Assembly (NCBI GenBank): GCA_947652115.1
Contig: OX393570.1
Span: forward strand, 1,731,421 to 1,795,420
Direction: 5' to 3'
DNA length: 64,000 nt
Source of the DNA: Blastomussa wellsi
Lineage: Eukaryota; Cnidaria; Anthozoa; Scleractinia; Plerogyridae
The translations under genes were made by a program, and so were the position numbers. Within the stretch, counting starts at the first letter, position 1. Every line of letters starts with the position of its first letter. Positions 54,307 through 64,000 of this stretch are shown one piece after another. Below the pieces are notes generated by a model that did no database searches, was not told the DNA's origin, and saw nothing but the letters and a program-made list of their open reading frames with translations.

Positions 54307-57300
54307 TTATTCATCTTCCTCTTGTTGCTGCTGAAACTCTGCCACGTAGAGTTTTTTGTCCACGACGACTGGGAATGGTTTAATATCCGTGCCCAGCTCT
54401 TTTTCAACCCTGTACAGTTCAAACCTATCTTCATGAGTGATTAGATTTATGGCAAGACCAAGATGTCCATAACGACCTGAGCGACCAATGCGATGCAAAT
54501 AGGTCTCGGAATTTTTAGGGAAGTCAAAGTTGATTACAACATTGACTGACTGGATGTCAATTCCACGAGTGAATAAATCTAAAAGAAAAGCAAAAGGGCA
54601 GGATAAATACAACAACGACTACACAAAGCAACTGAATATAGTCAACTCTCTCAAAGACAGACACTATTGAGACTGGCACCAGCTGTTCATCTTAGGTGTC
54701 TGGTTTATGGAAAGTTAAGAATGATGCAGTAGAATGTGGTAGTAAAACAACTGAAAGTGAAGAATGATCATCGCAGCGACTTTCCAATTTAAACGACCTC
54801 CGTGATACCGGTGTGATGATCTCCAACTGAGCTATGAAGCCACACATTGGGAGCGAGGTCAATTTATTGAGTTCATATGATGAAATGATGTGAATAATAT
54901 ATGAACTGTATTTGAACTGCGGTTGTAAATGAAGGTGAAGAATGATCATCGCAGCGACTTTCCAATTTAAACGACCTCCGTGATACCGGTCTGATGCTCT
55001 ACCAACTGAGCTATGAAGCCACACATTGGGAGCGAGGTCAATTTATTGAGTTCATATGATGAAATGATGTGAATAATATATGAACTGTATTTGAACTGCG
55101 GTTGTAAATGAAAGTGAAGAATGATCATTGGAAAGTCACTGTGATGATCATTCTTCACTTTCATCTACAATTGCAGTTCAAATATGAATTATTTCATATA
55201 ATTATACTTCACAGTAAAACAACTTGTCCAATTTCTTGTTATTTAACTGAGAAATAGCAATATTACCTGAGGAGACCAGAGTCCTTGTCTCTCCTTGCCT
55301 GAAATCATGGAACACTCTGTTCCGGTGACTCTGATCCATCCTTGCGTGAATGTAGAAACAGGAATAACCAAGCTCTGTAATCTTTTTGGCCAACAATTCA
55401 ACACGATGGACTGAGTTGCAAAATATTATAGACTGGTTCACTTGAAGCTGTAAATAAAATAAATAACTATATTTAATGAAGATTTTCAGCTTATGTTCAC
55501 ACTTAGACTAGCGTTCGCTCATGTTGATGCCCTCCTTCAACATGTTTTGGTGAGGAAATAGAAAGGGCAACAATAGACCTTTTTAGCTTCGTTTGTTTGT
55601 TGCCCCATTTCAGATCACGCAATGATACCCATGAGACTTGCTGCTTTCAAATTCAAACAAATCCACGTTGAAATGAATGAATAATTTCCAAATGGACAAA
55701 GGAGTAATTCTCGGAAGAGCATCACATGATCTGAAATGGGCACATTTGCGTTCAGGCATATTGTCAGACAGCGAGTACAATAATTGTTTTAGTCATGACC
55801 AGGAAAGTGCAATTTCAGATCCTGACTTAATGTTCATATATATATGAATCCCATAATAATACTAAACCATTATTTTCCATCAACTGCATCTAACTATGGT
55901 GACTTAATAGCAAGGGAGAAAAGGTGTACAGTACCTTGGAAAACAGTGTATTCAGACAGTGCACTTTCTGTCTCTCCTCAAGGAACACATAATACTAGAA
56001 AGTTAAATGAGCAAAATATATTAATTTATACATCTTAACAAACAGATTTGTTATAATTTTAATTGAAACAAGAATGTTAAAGGTCAGAACACATAAGGCG
56101 ACAAATCACTGCAACAGGTCGCCTTGTATGTTTGTTTGCATTTCAGGTGAAAATTTTACGCTGCAACCTGTCGCACAAAATCAAATCAGTTCAAATTTGT
56201 GTGACAGGTTGCAGCAACAAAATGAGCGAAAACAGTGTTGTCATATTGTGTGTACACAAGGTGACAAATCACAGTGATTTGTCACCTCGTGTGTTCTGAC
56301 CTTAAGGCCGAGACACACAACATGACATCACAGGGACAAGTTGTTGCAACAGTTCACCTCTTGTGACACCAAACTTTTGTTGCAATGACAGGCGTTTGTC
56401 GCTGCAATCAGTTGCATGAAGTCAAACCAGAACTTGTTTTGGCCGCAGTATATACACGCAGTGACTTGTTGCAGAAACCTGTCGCTGCTACTTGTTGCTG
56501 GTGTGCTGCCTTTAACAAGGTTCAAAATTAAAAAAAAACCCTTTAGTCACCATTTGGCAACAAATGGCGACCAAGTGGTAAAAAATAGTCGTCACATTCA
56601 CATTTTTAGTCACCAAATTGTATTACAAGAGACACAATCCATTGGCATACATGATGAATTAAAAGCTTTGCAAAGCATTATAGGGCGATTTCAAACTTCC
56701 AAGTTTTACAATGCAAGAGAAACTTTCGAAGCAAAGCAAATTAATTCTTTATTTTGAATGCTAAGCAAATATCTTTCAATAAAATTTTCTGGATGGACAC
56801 AATATCTGAGAAAAGGGCCTTTATGCATTGTCAATACAAGGAAATCTAGTCACCATTTGGCGACTAAACCTGAACTTTTAGTCGCCAAGATGAAATTTTA
56901 GTCGTATTGGCAACTGTATCATTCGCAAATTTAGGACCCTGTTTAATGCAACTGCCTTGTTGACAGGTTGGTGGCCATGTTCATAACTTTAAATTTGTAC
57001 TCTTCAGCACATTTCTAAAGTTGCTCCAATAAGAAAATGTAGAAGCAGAGGCAGAGTTTAATACTGGACACCAGCACAACCACAGGAAGAGCAAGTAAGT
57101 TATATAATGATGAATTGTTAAGGGAACAACTAACTTCTTTCACGATTGCTCACTACAAAAAAAGGTGCTTACCTGAGTGATTCCCTTTAAAGTCAGCTCC
57201 TCCATGAGGTTAATTTCATAGGCCTTTTCTAAATGTTTGTCCTGCAAATTAATTTTAAAATTGAACCACAAATAAGTGAAATTAGAATGACAACTGAAAA

Positions 57301-60300
57301 CAATAATTATAGAACTGTCACATTACAAGGATAGCCAAGAAACTGACAGTAATTCTGCAAAACTCCTTTTCCAAAAACCTCTTCAAGACAAATAACATTA
57401 CACTGTAGCTGACCTTGAATTCCTTTACTGATAAAGGAAATGTAGCGGAGTAAAGGAGGATCTGTCTGCTGGCTGGAAGAAAACTAATTATGTCTTCTAG
57501 CATTCCCTTGAAGTCCATTGAAAGCAGCTTATCAGCCTAATAACAAAGAACTCCAAAGTTCAGCAACACAAACAGGGTTTCAGAGGATTCTTTATATGTA
57601 TTTCTCAATAAAAGAAGTCGCAAAGCGGTGCAGTGACAATGAGCTGCAAAGCGATGAGTGAGAAAACCTCTGCTAGCAGTAAGCTCAATTCTCACAAGGG
57701 TTAGCATCTGACCCTCCAGCTCTGATTGATAGATATTTCAACAACAATGCAAATCAATTTCATTGGTTTGCATGATTGAAACTACCAAGGGAAAGGTGAG
57801 AATACACCATGACACGAGATCAATTTCTTCTCTTCATCAAAAAAGCACTTTCCAAAAATCTCCGGGTGCCAATGGGTTAACCTGTGCAAATCCTATGAGT
57901 GTGCCCAAGGAAATTCTGAGTTGTGCCCTTGAATTGACTTGTCTTGATTGATTTTAATGACAATTTACATTCCAAGGAGTTTCCTTGGAGACAAACCTCC
58001 TTAAAGAATGTTCCTTGGTCTACCCCACTCAACAAAAGAAACAGCTGATATGCACATTCATTTAATTGCCACGATTGGGCAGCTCAATTGAAATGTTTAA
58101 CAATACAGGAGTGAGCATGGAAGAAAGATTCAAACCAACCACTAGTCCATAGGTTTTCTCTTACTGCGGGGTTTTCTTCTCTCACTAGCTTCAACTACCC
58201 CAACAACAAGCGTAAGCAACACAACGCTACAGTGTGCTTGAATTTAAAACAAATGCTACCAAGTATTCGCAGCTCATGCTCGACTGGGACTCAAGATTGC
58301 CCAGTGCTTAGACAGCTTTGATTTTGTTGAATTAATAAATTACCACAGTAGCACCAACTCCACGAGTCAGAGTCCATTAGAAATGTCCCTCTAAAGTTGT
58401 AATAAAAAGGGACTTTTTCTTTCAGCAAACAGTAGATATTTAAACACTTACCTCATCCATGACAAGCATTTGACAATGGTCCATTTCAGCCACTCCTTTT
58501 CTCATCAAGTCAAGTATGCGACCAGGGGTGGCAATAATTATGTGAACTATGGAGAAAATCAAATATTAAAAGAAGGCTGCAAATTACTTTTTTAATCTCA
58601 AAGGGTTATGTTACCACCTCTGTCACTCACACAAAACAAAACTGTGTTCATATATGACATTACACTTGACTTCTTTTTTACATTTTGTGCTAATTGACTA
58701 ACCAGCCACAGTTGGAAATTTTAATATGATAATACACTGTTAATTTGTGTAATATGTGTCTAAAATTTGGACTGGAAAAATTTCACACCGATGACTAATA
58801 TTTTTGGTCCCAATAAATTTTCAATAAATTTGTACTTATAAGGAGACCAAGAAATGCTAACACAAACAAGGATCTTCCCCTTCTTTCATACTTACTGCTC
58901 ACTATGCCAGTGTGGCACATAACGCAGGAATAAAATCACACTAACTCTGCCTATCCTTAGCCAATTTTTCAAATGCGCTCCAGTTGTATTTGAACTCATT
59001 CAGCTCCTTCACCATTCTGCGCCAAGTTGTTTTTGGAGCCTACTTGCCCTCTGGTATCCAGCGCATTGCAATGCTAGCTACATTTTTGTTATCCTTCAGT
59101 TAAACTCATCACCAATAGATGAACTTGGGCATTGGTGCCTGTGGGGTTGGTGGAACCGGGCATCGCTCTAATACTGGAAAAAGGAGGTCCCCATGGCAAC
59201 CCTGCGAGCAGCCACCACCCAAAGGCACCGTCACACTGAACGACTCGGTGGAATACTTACCAACCAAGAAAAAACTTACCGAGCCGCCCCTATAAAGGGA
59301 TGGGTAGGGTGGGAAGGAGCAGGAAATAACTTATTTGCAAGCAAGCTAGCAAATGATCCTCGTGAATGAATGCACACAAGCACCTGCGTGTAAAAGTCGT
59401 AAGGTGCTCCTGCTAGGACTTGCGGCTGCCCCACATCACACGAGCCCGGAAAAACCAGTGGCCAGCATTGACTTGACATCTAGCCACATGAAAATATGTC
59501 CACTCCAGCAATGAAGACAACCTTCATATACGAACACCCACAAACGTCTATAAGGTAATTTTGCATACCATCATTATAAAGCCTCATAATGTCATCTTTG
59601 AGACTTGTTCCTCCAGTTGTGACCATCACTTGTACTCCAAGGTGTTTACCAAGTTCTTTGCATATCTGCGATGTTTGAAGAGCCAGTTCACGAGTAGGCA
59701 CCAGGACAAGTCCTAACAGAACCAAGTGTCAAAACAGAGTGACTAAGTTGAACAATCGCCATTAGCAGATAATTGAACAAGTGCAGGCATCTCAAAGGCT
59801 GCTAACTGTGAGCTAGAGTCAGCAAGGTATCTGGAGCTATCTTGGTCAACAATATATCTAGCACAAAAATTGTAAAACCAAATGTTTTTCCTCTTGTTAT
59901 AATTATGCTTGCTCTGCTATACTTTATATTACCATACCCCCGAAGAATGAAATTTTTAGCAAAATTTTTATAACCTGCACAACAATTTTAAGTATAAAAT
60001 AATTATATTGCTTCATTGTTTAATTGAAAAATGACTTTCACTTTTCAAAATTAAAAATGAAATCTTACCAAAAGCTGACATGAAAGCAATCTGCATAATG
60101 TTTCTCAGGTTTCAAATAACCATGTAAAGGTTGAATTTTTAAGGGAAACCATATAAAGGGGTGCAGTTTACCTTAGAGTGTGGGTTATTTATAATTATGC
60201 AAGTACTGCCACTCTTGTACATGTATACACATGAAAAATGACAAACAGTGAGTCCCCACCCTGACAAACGGTCCCCTCTAAAATATTACTCCAATCAAAG

Positions 60301-62056
60301 TGAAACACACAACTTGCTGTTCTTTGATACATGATATTTAACCTGCCTTGAATATACGACTTTTCTCTGTCACACTTTTCCAGAAGCGGAATCAGGTAAG
60401 CTGCAGTTTTGCCAGTTCCATTTTTTGCTCTGGCTAATATGTTTTTTCCTGCTAGAGCCATAGGAATGCTTTCTTCTTGTATAGGTGAAGGCTTTTCGTA
60501 ACCTTTTTCGAAAATTCCCATGAGCAATTCCCTCTTGAGAAGGTAGTCTTCAAACTCATTTCCTTTAGTTGCTGTGACATCCTATTAAAAAAACAATTTA
60601 AGGTTAAAAGATGACTAGTTTGCTTAGCAAGTTCTCCAGACAAAAGGAAAACCCCAGACAGGATAGAAATTCCACAACCAAAGGCACTACAAGGTCAACG
60701 TAAAGTTTCAGGGGTTTTGCAACTACAAACAGCATAGAATGTCCAAGTTTTTTGGAAGACACCTATAAGACTCAGTTTTGGCCAATATACATTGCATGCA
60801 TCGATGATGGGCAGGCATTATTTTTACTTATATTCTATTGTTGCTCTTTACAATCTGTTTTATAACAAATGATCATTTTCAGTGGACTTGTATTGTTTTT
60901 AGTGGTTGTTTCAACAAGTTTATTTAGTAGGGAACACTTCTGTTTAGGTTTGTGTGTACTTCTTTGATTGCTTGTGCCCTATTTGGGGAAAACGGATGTG
61001 ATGTCTCAAGATGTATCTGTTGCCTCAAGAGGAAGAACATGTTTTAATTAGCAGGTTACATGCCCATTAGATAATACTTCGGTCCTCTATGTCATTGTTT
61101 CAATTGTGGAACAACAGCCTGTACTGTACTTGGCTTTGCAGGATCAAAACCCAGTGAATTTGCCAAATTTCTGCTCCTGTGAAAACCATAACAATGACAA
61201 AGGCACGCGATGCAACCCTGAGGCTAATGGCCCATTAAATGGCTAGATTCTGGATTAAGATGTGTGGCTTCAAGCCAATGAAACTCACCCACTGTGACCC
61301 TCCACCAGAGAGCATAAATACCAGCAAACTGTAAGGGCAAAATGGGATCTCATTTCGTTTTATAACTCTACGGAAACTTAGGACTGAAACCAATGCTGAG
61401 GAGATATCTAATTTATAGCAGAGAAGGAAAGGGGGAGGAACGATATTGATTTGCAGAGTTTATAAACTACATAAAAAGACATGCTGGTATTTCGTGACAT
61501 GTCAAATTGCAGGTTAGCAAAATTCAAACATTGTTGAATTGAGAACAAGGGTTAATCAGCCGACGAAAAAAACAGGGCGACAGGGCATACCACAACGGCC
61601 AATTGTTGCGCCCTTTTGATTCGCTAAATTATACTTCTTTGTTTAGTAGGTACAGCCATAAAGTTAGGTTTTGTTCACAATGACTTCCTTCTTCGCAAAT
61701 ATAATAAACAATGCACAAAAACGAAAATTATGTACTAGGGAAATACTTTTTTATGGAGTTTGAAACTTTTTCCAAAGCTGTAACTCAGCAGAAACAAACA
61801 AACGACAACAAACCAAGCTCAAAAATAAGCTTACGTACAGTAGTTTGTATGCGTTTGTCCTTCGCCGGAGCCTTCAACTTGGCCTTCCATGAATCGGGTC
61901 CTTCCCTGGCAAAACAGTAATTTAAGGGAAAAAGGAATTAAAAAAGTATTGCGGAGGTTACTCAACTAGTTTAACGTGGACGTTTGTTATTTTGTCGACT
62001 TACTTGCCCGTATTTCGCAAAGCGGATGGCACTGCTTCCGTTTTCGTTGCTGCCAT
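54307..62056 (-). CDS. DDX6: ATP-dependent RNA helicase DDX6 (Me31B/Dhh1)
   Basis: Ten coding exons: 62056-62004, 61905-61839, 60581-60347, 59712-59569, 58546-58452, 57536-57414, 57241-57173, 55994-55935, 55447-55267, 54578-54307 (stop included); 432 residues. Helicase motifs in order: Q motif GYEKPSPIQ, Walker [30 protein letters not shown] (split by an intron as DE/AD), [25 protein letters not shown]. The N terminus keeps the WK.KLK.P.KD.RI.T segment found in DDX6. All introns are GT-AG except the one after exon 3, which appears to use a GC donor. Shorter than human DDX6 (483), mainly at the N terminus. Family role: translational repressor and decapping activator in P-bodies, partner of CNOT1, EDC3, LSM14 and 4E-T. 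Convergent with FBXO3. Confidence 0.95.
54752..55200. repeat. 179-bp tandem repeat containing tRNA-like SINE heads
   Basis: AGAATGATCA landmarks at 54761, 54939 and 55118 mark two full units of 178-179 bp plus a partial third, which then folds back (55130-55200 is inverted relative to the preceding ~70 bases). Each full unit contains a minus-strand tRNA-like head of the same type as 12932-13107 (GCTATGAAGCC, ACCAACTGAGC). In the last intron of DDX6. Confidence 0.75.
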
Positions 62057-62675
62057 TGCTGACGATACAACAAGTTCAAATTATGACTTTCTTCGGCCGA
62101 TATTTGCAAAAAGAGCCGTCTCTAAATGCAAATAAATCTGTATCTTATAACTGCAAGTATGTGATATAACAAAATTTGTAACTACGAGTAAGATGGGTGA
62201 AGATTATCTTCGCAAATCCAACAACCGCAACTCTCCTGCACCTTTCGCTTTCAAAAATTAAAGATGTATTTGTCACTCACTAGTACCAGACCCCTAACAA
62301 AGAAGGTCGCGCGCTTTTAGGTGTGGTTCCCAAACCCACCCTCGACGGGAGGGGTCGAGAACGGAACCATTCTCGTCCCCATAGCCGTTTTCGTTTCCCT
62401 TAGCCGGCAGGGCCTTGGCACGCTGCTTAAGAGAAACGAAAAGGGCTATGGGGGCGAGAATGTTTTCGCTTTTCCTGCTCTGTTCACTCGTAGTTTCCCT
62501 CGTTTGTTCGGCGCGCTTGGAAAGGAAGAGAGAGACGGGACGCAGATTGGCCGACCGCGACCGACCGATTCAGAGAACACCGCCTGGATGTGCTGTACAA
62601 TTAGGGGGATTTGCCTGTAGCGCAGCATTTCAATGGCCCCAGTCATTCACTGGAAGACATGCGTGTACAGAGGGA
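62057..62675. promoter_or_regulatory. DDX6 upstream region with repeats
   Basis: Contains the presumed DDX6 promoter and 5' UTR next to 62056. An inverted repeat at about 62369-62462 has arms reading CCCCATAGCC...GTTTCCCTTA and AAGAGAAACG...GGCTATGGGG. No TATA box recognised. Confidence 0.4.
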
Positions 62676-62990
62676 TATCCCTTTTAGATCATTAGTAATG
62701 TAAGGACAAGTAGCGCAATCTTGTCCACAGCGGAAGGAGCCCGGTGGTAAAGGAGTGTTATTAGTAGCGGCTGCCGTGATAGTGGGTAGTTTAGCTTTAA
62801 CTAAAATGTCGCGAAGGTTAGAAGTGCGTCTGAAGGCGACAATAGGAGGGTGTTTAAAAACTTCTCTGCAGCGGTCGGAGGAACGTAAAATGTTAAAATG
62901 TTTCCGTAGAATACTAGAAATGTGAGGAAGTGCTGGGTTATAAGTGATAACAAAAGGTAAGTGGTTGACGGAATCGTGAGTTAGTATGTG
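62676..62990 (-). pseudogene. Penelope-like retroelement fragment
   Basis: Minus-strand frame open for about 105 codons encodes the linker between reverse transcriptase and GIY-YIG seen in Penelope-like elements: LPFVITYNPALPHI, RRTSNLRDILVKAKLP, then GSFRCGQDCATCPYI. Neither reverse transcriptase nor GIY-YIG follows, so it is a truncated remnant. A non-LTR or virus-like origin is less likely given the Cys pattern. Confidence 0.55.
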
Positions 62991-63599
62991 AAGCGTCAGT
63001 GCGAGAGATCAAAGCATGTAAAGTATGTAAAGCGTCAGCTCATTGCCGGCTGGGCCTGAAACAGCGGTTTCTGAAATTTGAGAACCGTTATCAGAGATGC
63101 CAGCCTAAAAAAATTGAAATCCGGGAGACCCTTCGTACGTTTATAAGCCCTCCTAAAACATCTTACGAAGTTGTATATGCCCATAGCTTATAAGCGTGGG
63201 GTGTTATGTAATTTGGATAAAACACGCTGTAGTCACGAAAGCTCATTACTGTAACATCAACATAAAACAACCTCCTATAACGTAAATGTTTTAACTCAAT
63301 TGTGATATTTCCGCCTTCATTCTGCGCATTCTCCTCTTATTTGCTAGATCATTGACCATCACAGAGAACGCGAAAACTAGAGTGCTTTGAAGACTTCACT
63401 ATCAGTGAATATGTCAGATAACTGGACCTTTAATATCTGTATGAAAGTGAATACGTGAAATATCACCAACTGGGGCATTGAAAGATCAATACACGGAAAA
63501 TCATCGGTGATATGTTCGTTAGCGTACTGAGACTTAAACAGGTTTCTCGAAGATTTCGAATCCACGACCTTTACGATATCGATAATACATAATCATATA

Positions 63600-63670
63600 C
63601 TGAATTCCTTCTCCACCAAATGAGCCATGTATCAACCTCGTTCCCAGGGTCTTTGGGAACGAGGTTGGCT
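63600..63670. repeat. AACCTCGTTCCCAGG palindrome
   Basis: AACCTCGTTCCCAGGGTCT is followed almost at once by GGGAACGAGGTT, giving a 33-bp palindrome. Same ends as the nested MITE at 33776-33864. Confidence 0.6.
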
Positions 63671-63849
63671 CATAGGTGGGGGATTTGGCAGTAGTTATCG
63701 TCCCGTAGTGGGGACTTTTTACCGTTTTAGTGGACTTTATAGCAATATTTTATTGACTTTTGATGACTCTTTTGATCATCCACAGCATTTGAACAGAAAA
63801 TCTCAGCTGGAAATCCTCGGAAAGCCCAGGAAAAAGTAATTTATCTAAA

Positions 63850-63990
63850 GTAGCCCGCGGGACGGGTATGCTGCAGCCCCTCCCCCCAAAAAATTTTGGG
63901 CAACTGAGATTTTTTGGGCAGCAAGAGTAATTTGGGCAAGGCAACTTGGGAGAATTTTTTTGGGCAAATGGTTCACCGCTCCCCCGCTGG
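63850..63990 (-). mobile_element. Uninterrupted copy of the 33700 repeat
   Basis: Reverse complement of this stretch aligns with 33713-33775 plus 33876-33915 without the 89-bp insert. Contains repeated TTGGGCAA(C/G/A) words and G/C runs. Runs to near the window edge. Confidence 0.65.
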
Positions 63991-64000
63991 CGAAAAATTG

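Noticed and set aside
60341..60347. GT donor (GGCAG/GTTAAA) for DDX6 exon 3
   Set aside because: Leaves phase 2 while the next exon needs phase 1, and breaks the IQ-x-x-V-x-VPTREL motif; the GC donor fits both.
62321..62687. Overlapping 99- and 90-codon frames upstream of DDX6
   Set aside because: They run across an inverted repeat and into the Penelope-like fragment on the opposite strand; no recognisable protein.

Overview
The window is animal nuclear DNA, most likely from an anthozoan cnidarian (probably a stony coral). The reasons are intron-rich genes with GT-AG introns and animal-type orthologues, low GC intergenic sequence full of short inverted-repeat transposons and tRNA-derived SINEs, and intact autonomous DNA transposons. 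The taxon is inferred from gene and repeat content; no marker gene is present.

Layout. 1-2315: left flank with the first coding exon (signal peptide plus start of the protease domain) of a beta-secretase-like (BACE/memapsin) aspartic protease on the minus strand; the rest of that gene lies off the left edge. 2316-9160: a complete 6.8-kb DNA transposon, probably Academ superfamily, with TCA target duplications, long inverted ends made of ~150-bp sub-repeats, and a three-exon gene whose splicing restores a 1585-residue protein. 11157-33655: a 27-exon plus-strand SID1-family gene (SIDT1/2-like, 831 residues), whose intron 14 holds a second complete transposon (22213-26131) of ISL2EU/PIF-Harbinger type with two opposed genes (THAP-DDE transposase and SAP-SWIM-YqaJ nuclease). 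35738-42392: a seven-exon minus-strand FAM234-like membrane protein (793 residues). 43535-46020: a three-exon plus-strand FBXO3 orthologue (429 residues). 46021-54306: no recognised coding sequence, probably mostly 3' UTR. 54307-62056: a ten-exon minus-strand DDX6 (Me31B/Dhh1) orthologue (432 residues) with one apparent GC-AG intron. 62057-64000: repeats, including a decayed Penelope-like retroelement fragment.

FAM234-like and FBXO3 are divergent and share a ~1.1-kb upstream region. SIDT/FAM234 and FBXO3/DDX6 are convergent pairs. The cellular genes do not form one pathway, although SIDT (double-stranded RNA/lipid transport) and DDX6 (mRNA repression and decay) both relate to RNA. The most notable content is the two apparently intact autonomous transposons and a set of small elements whose target duplications, inverted ends or nested insertions can be read directly. 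Exon boundaries were derived by reading splice sites and frame continuity by eye; no alignment or transcript data were used.
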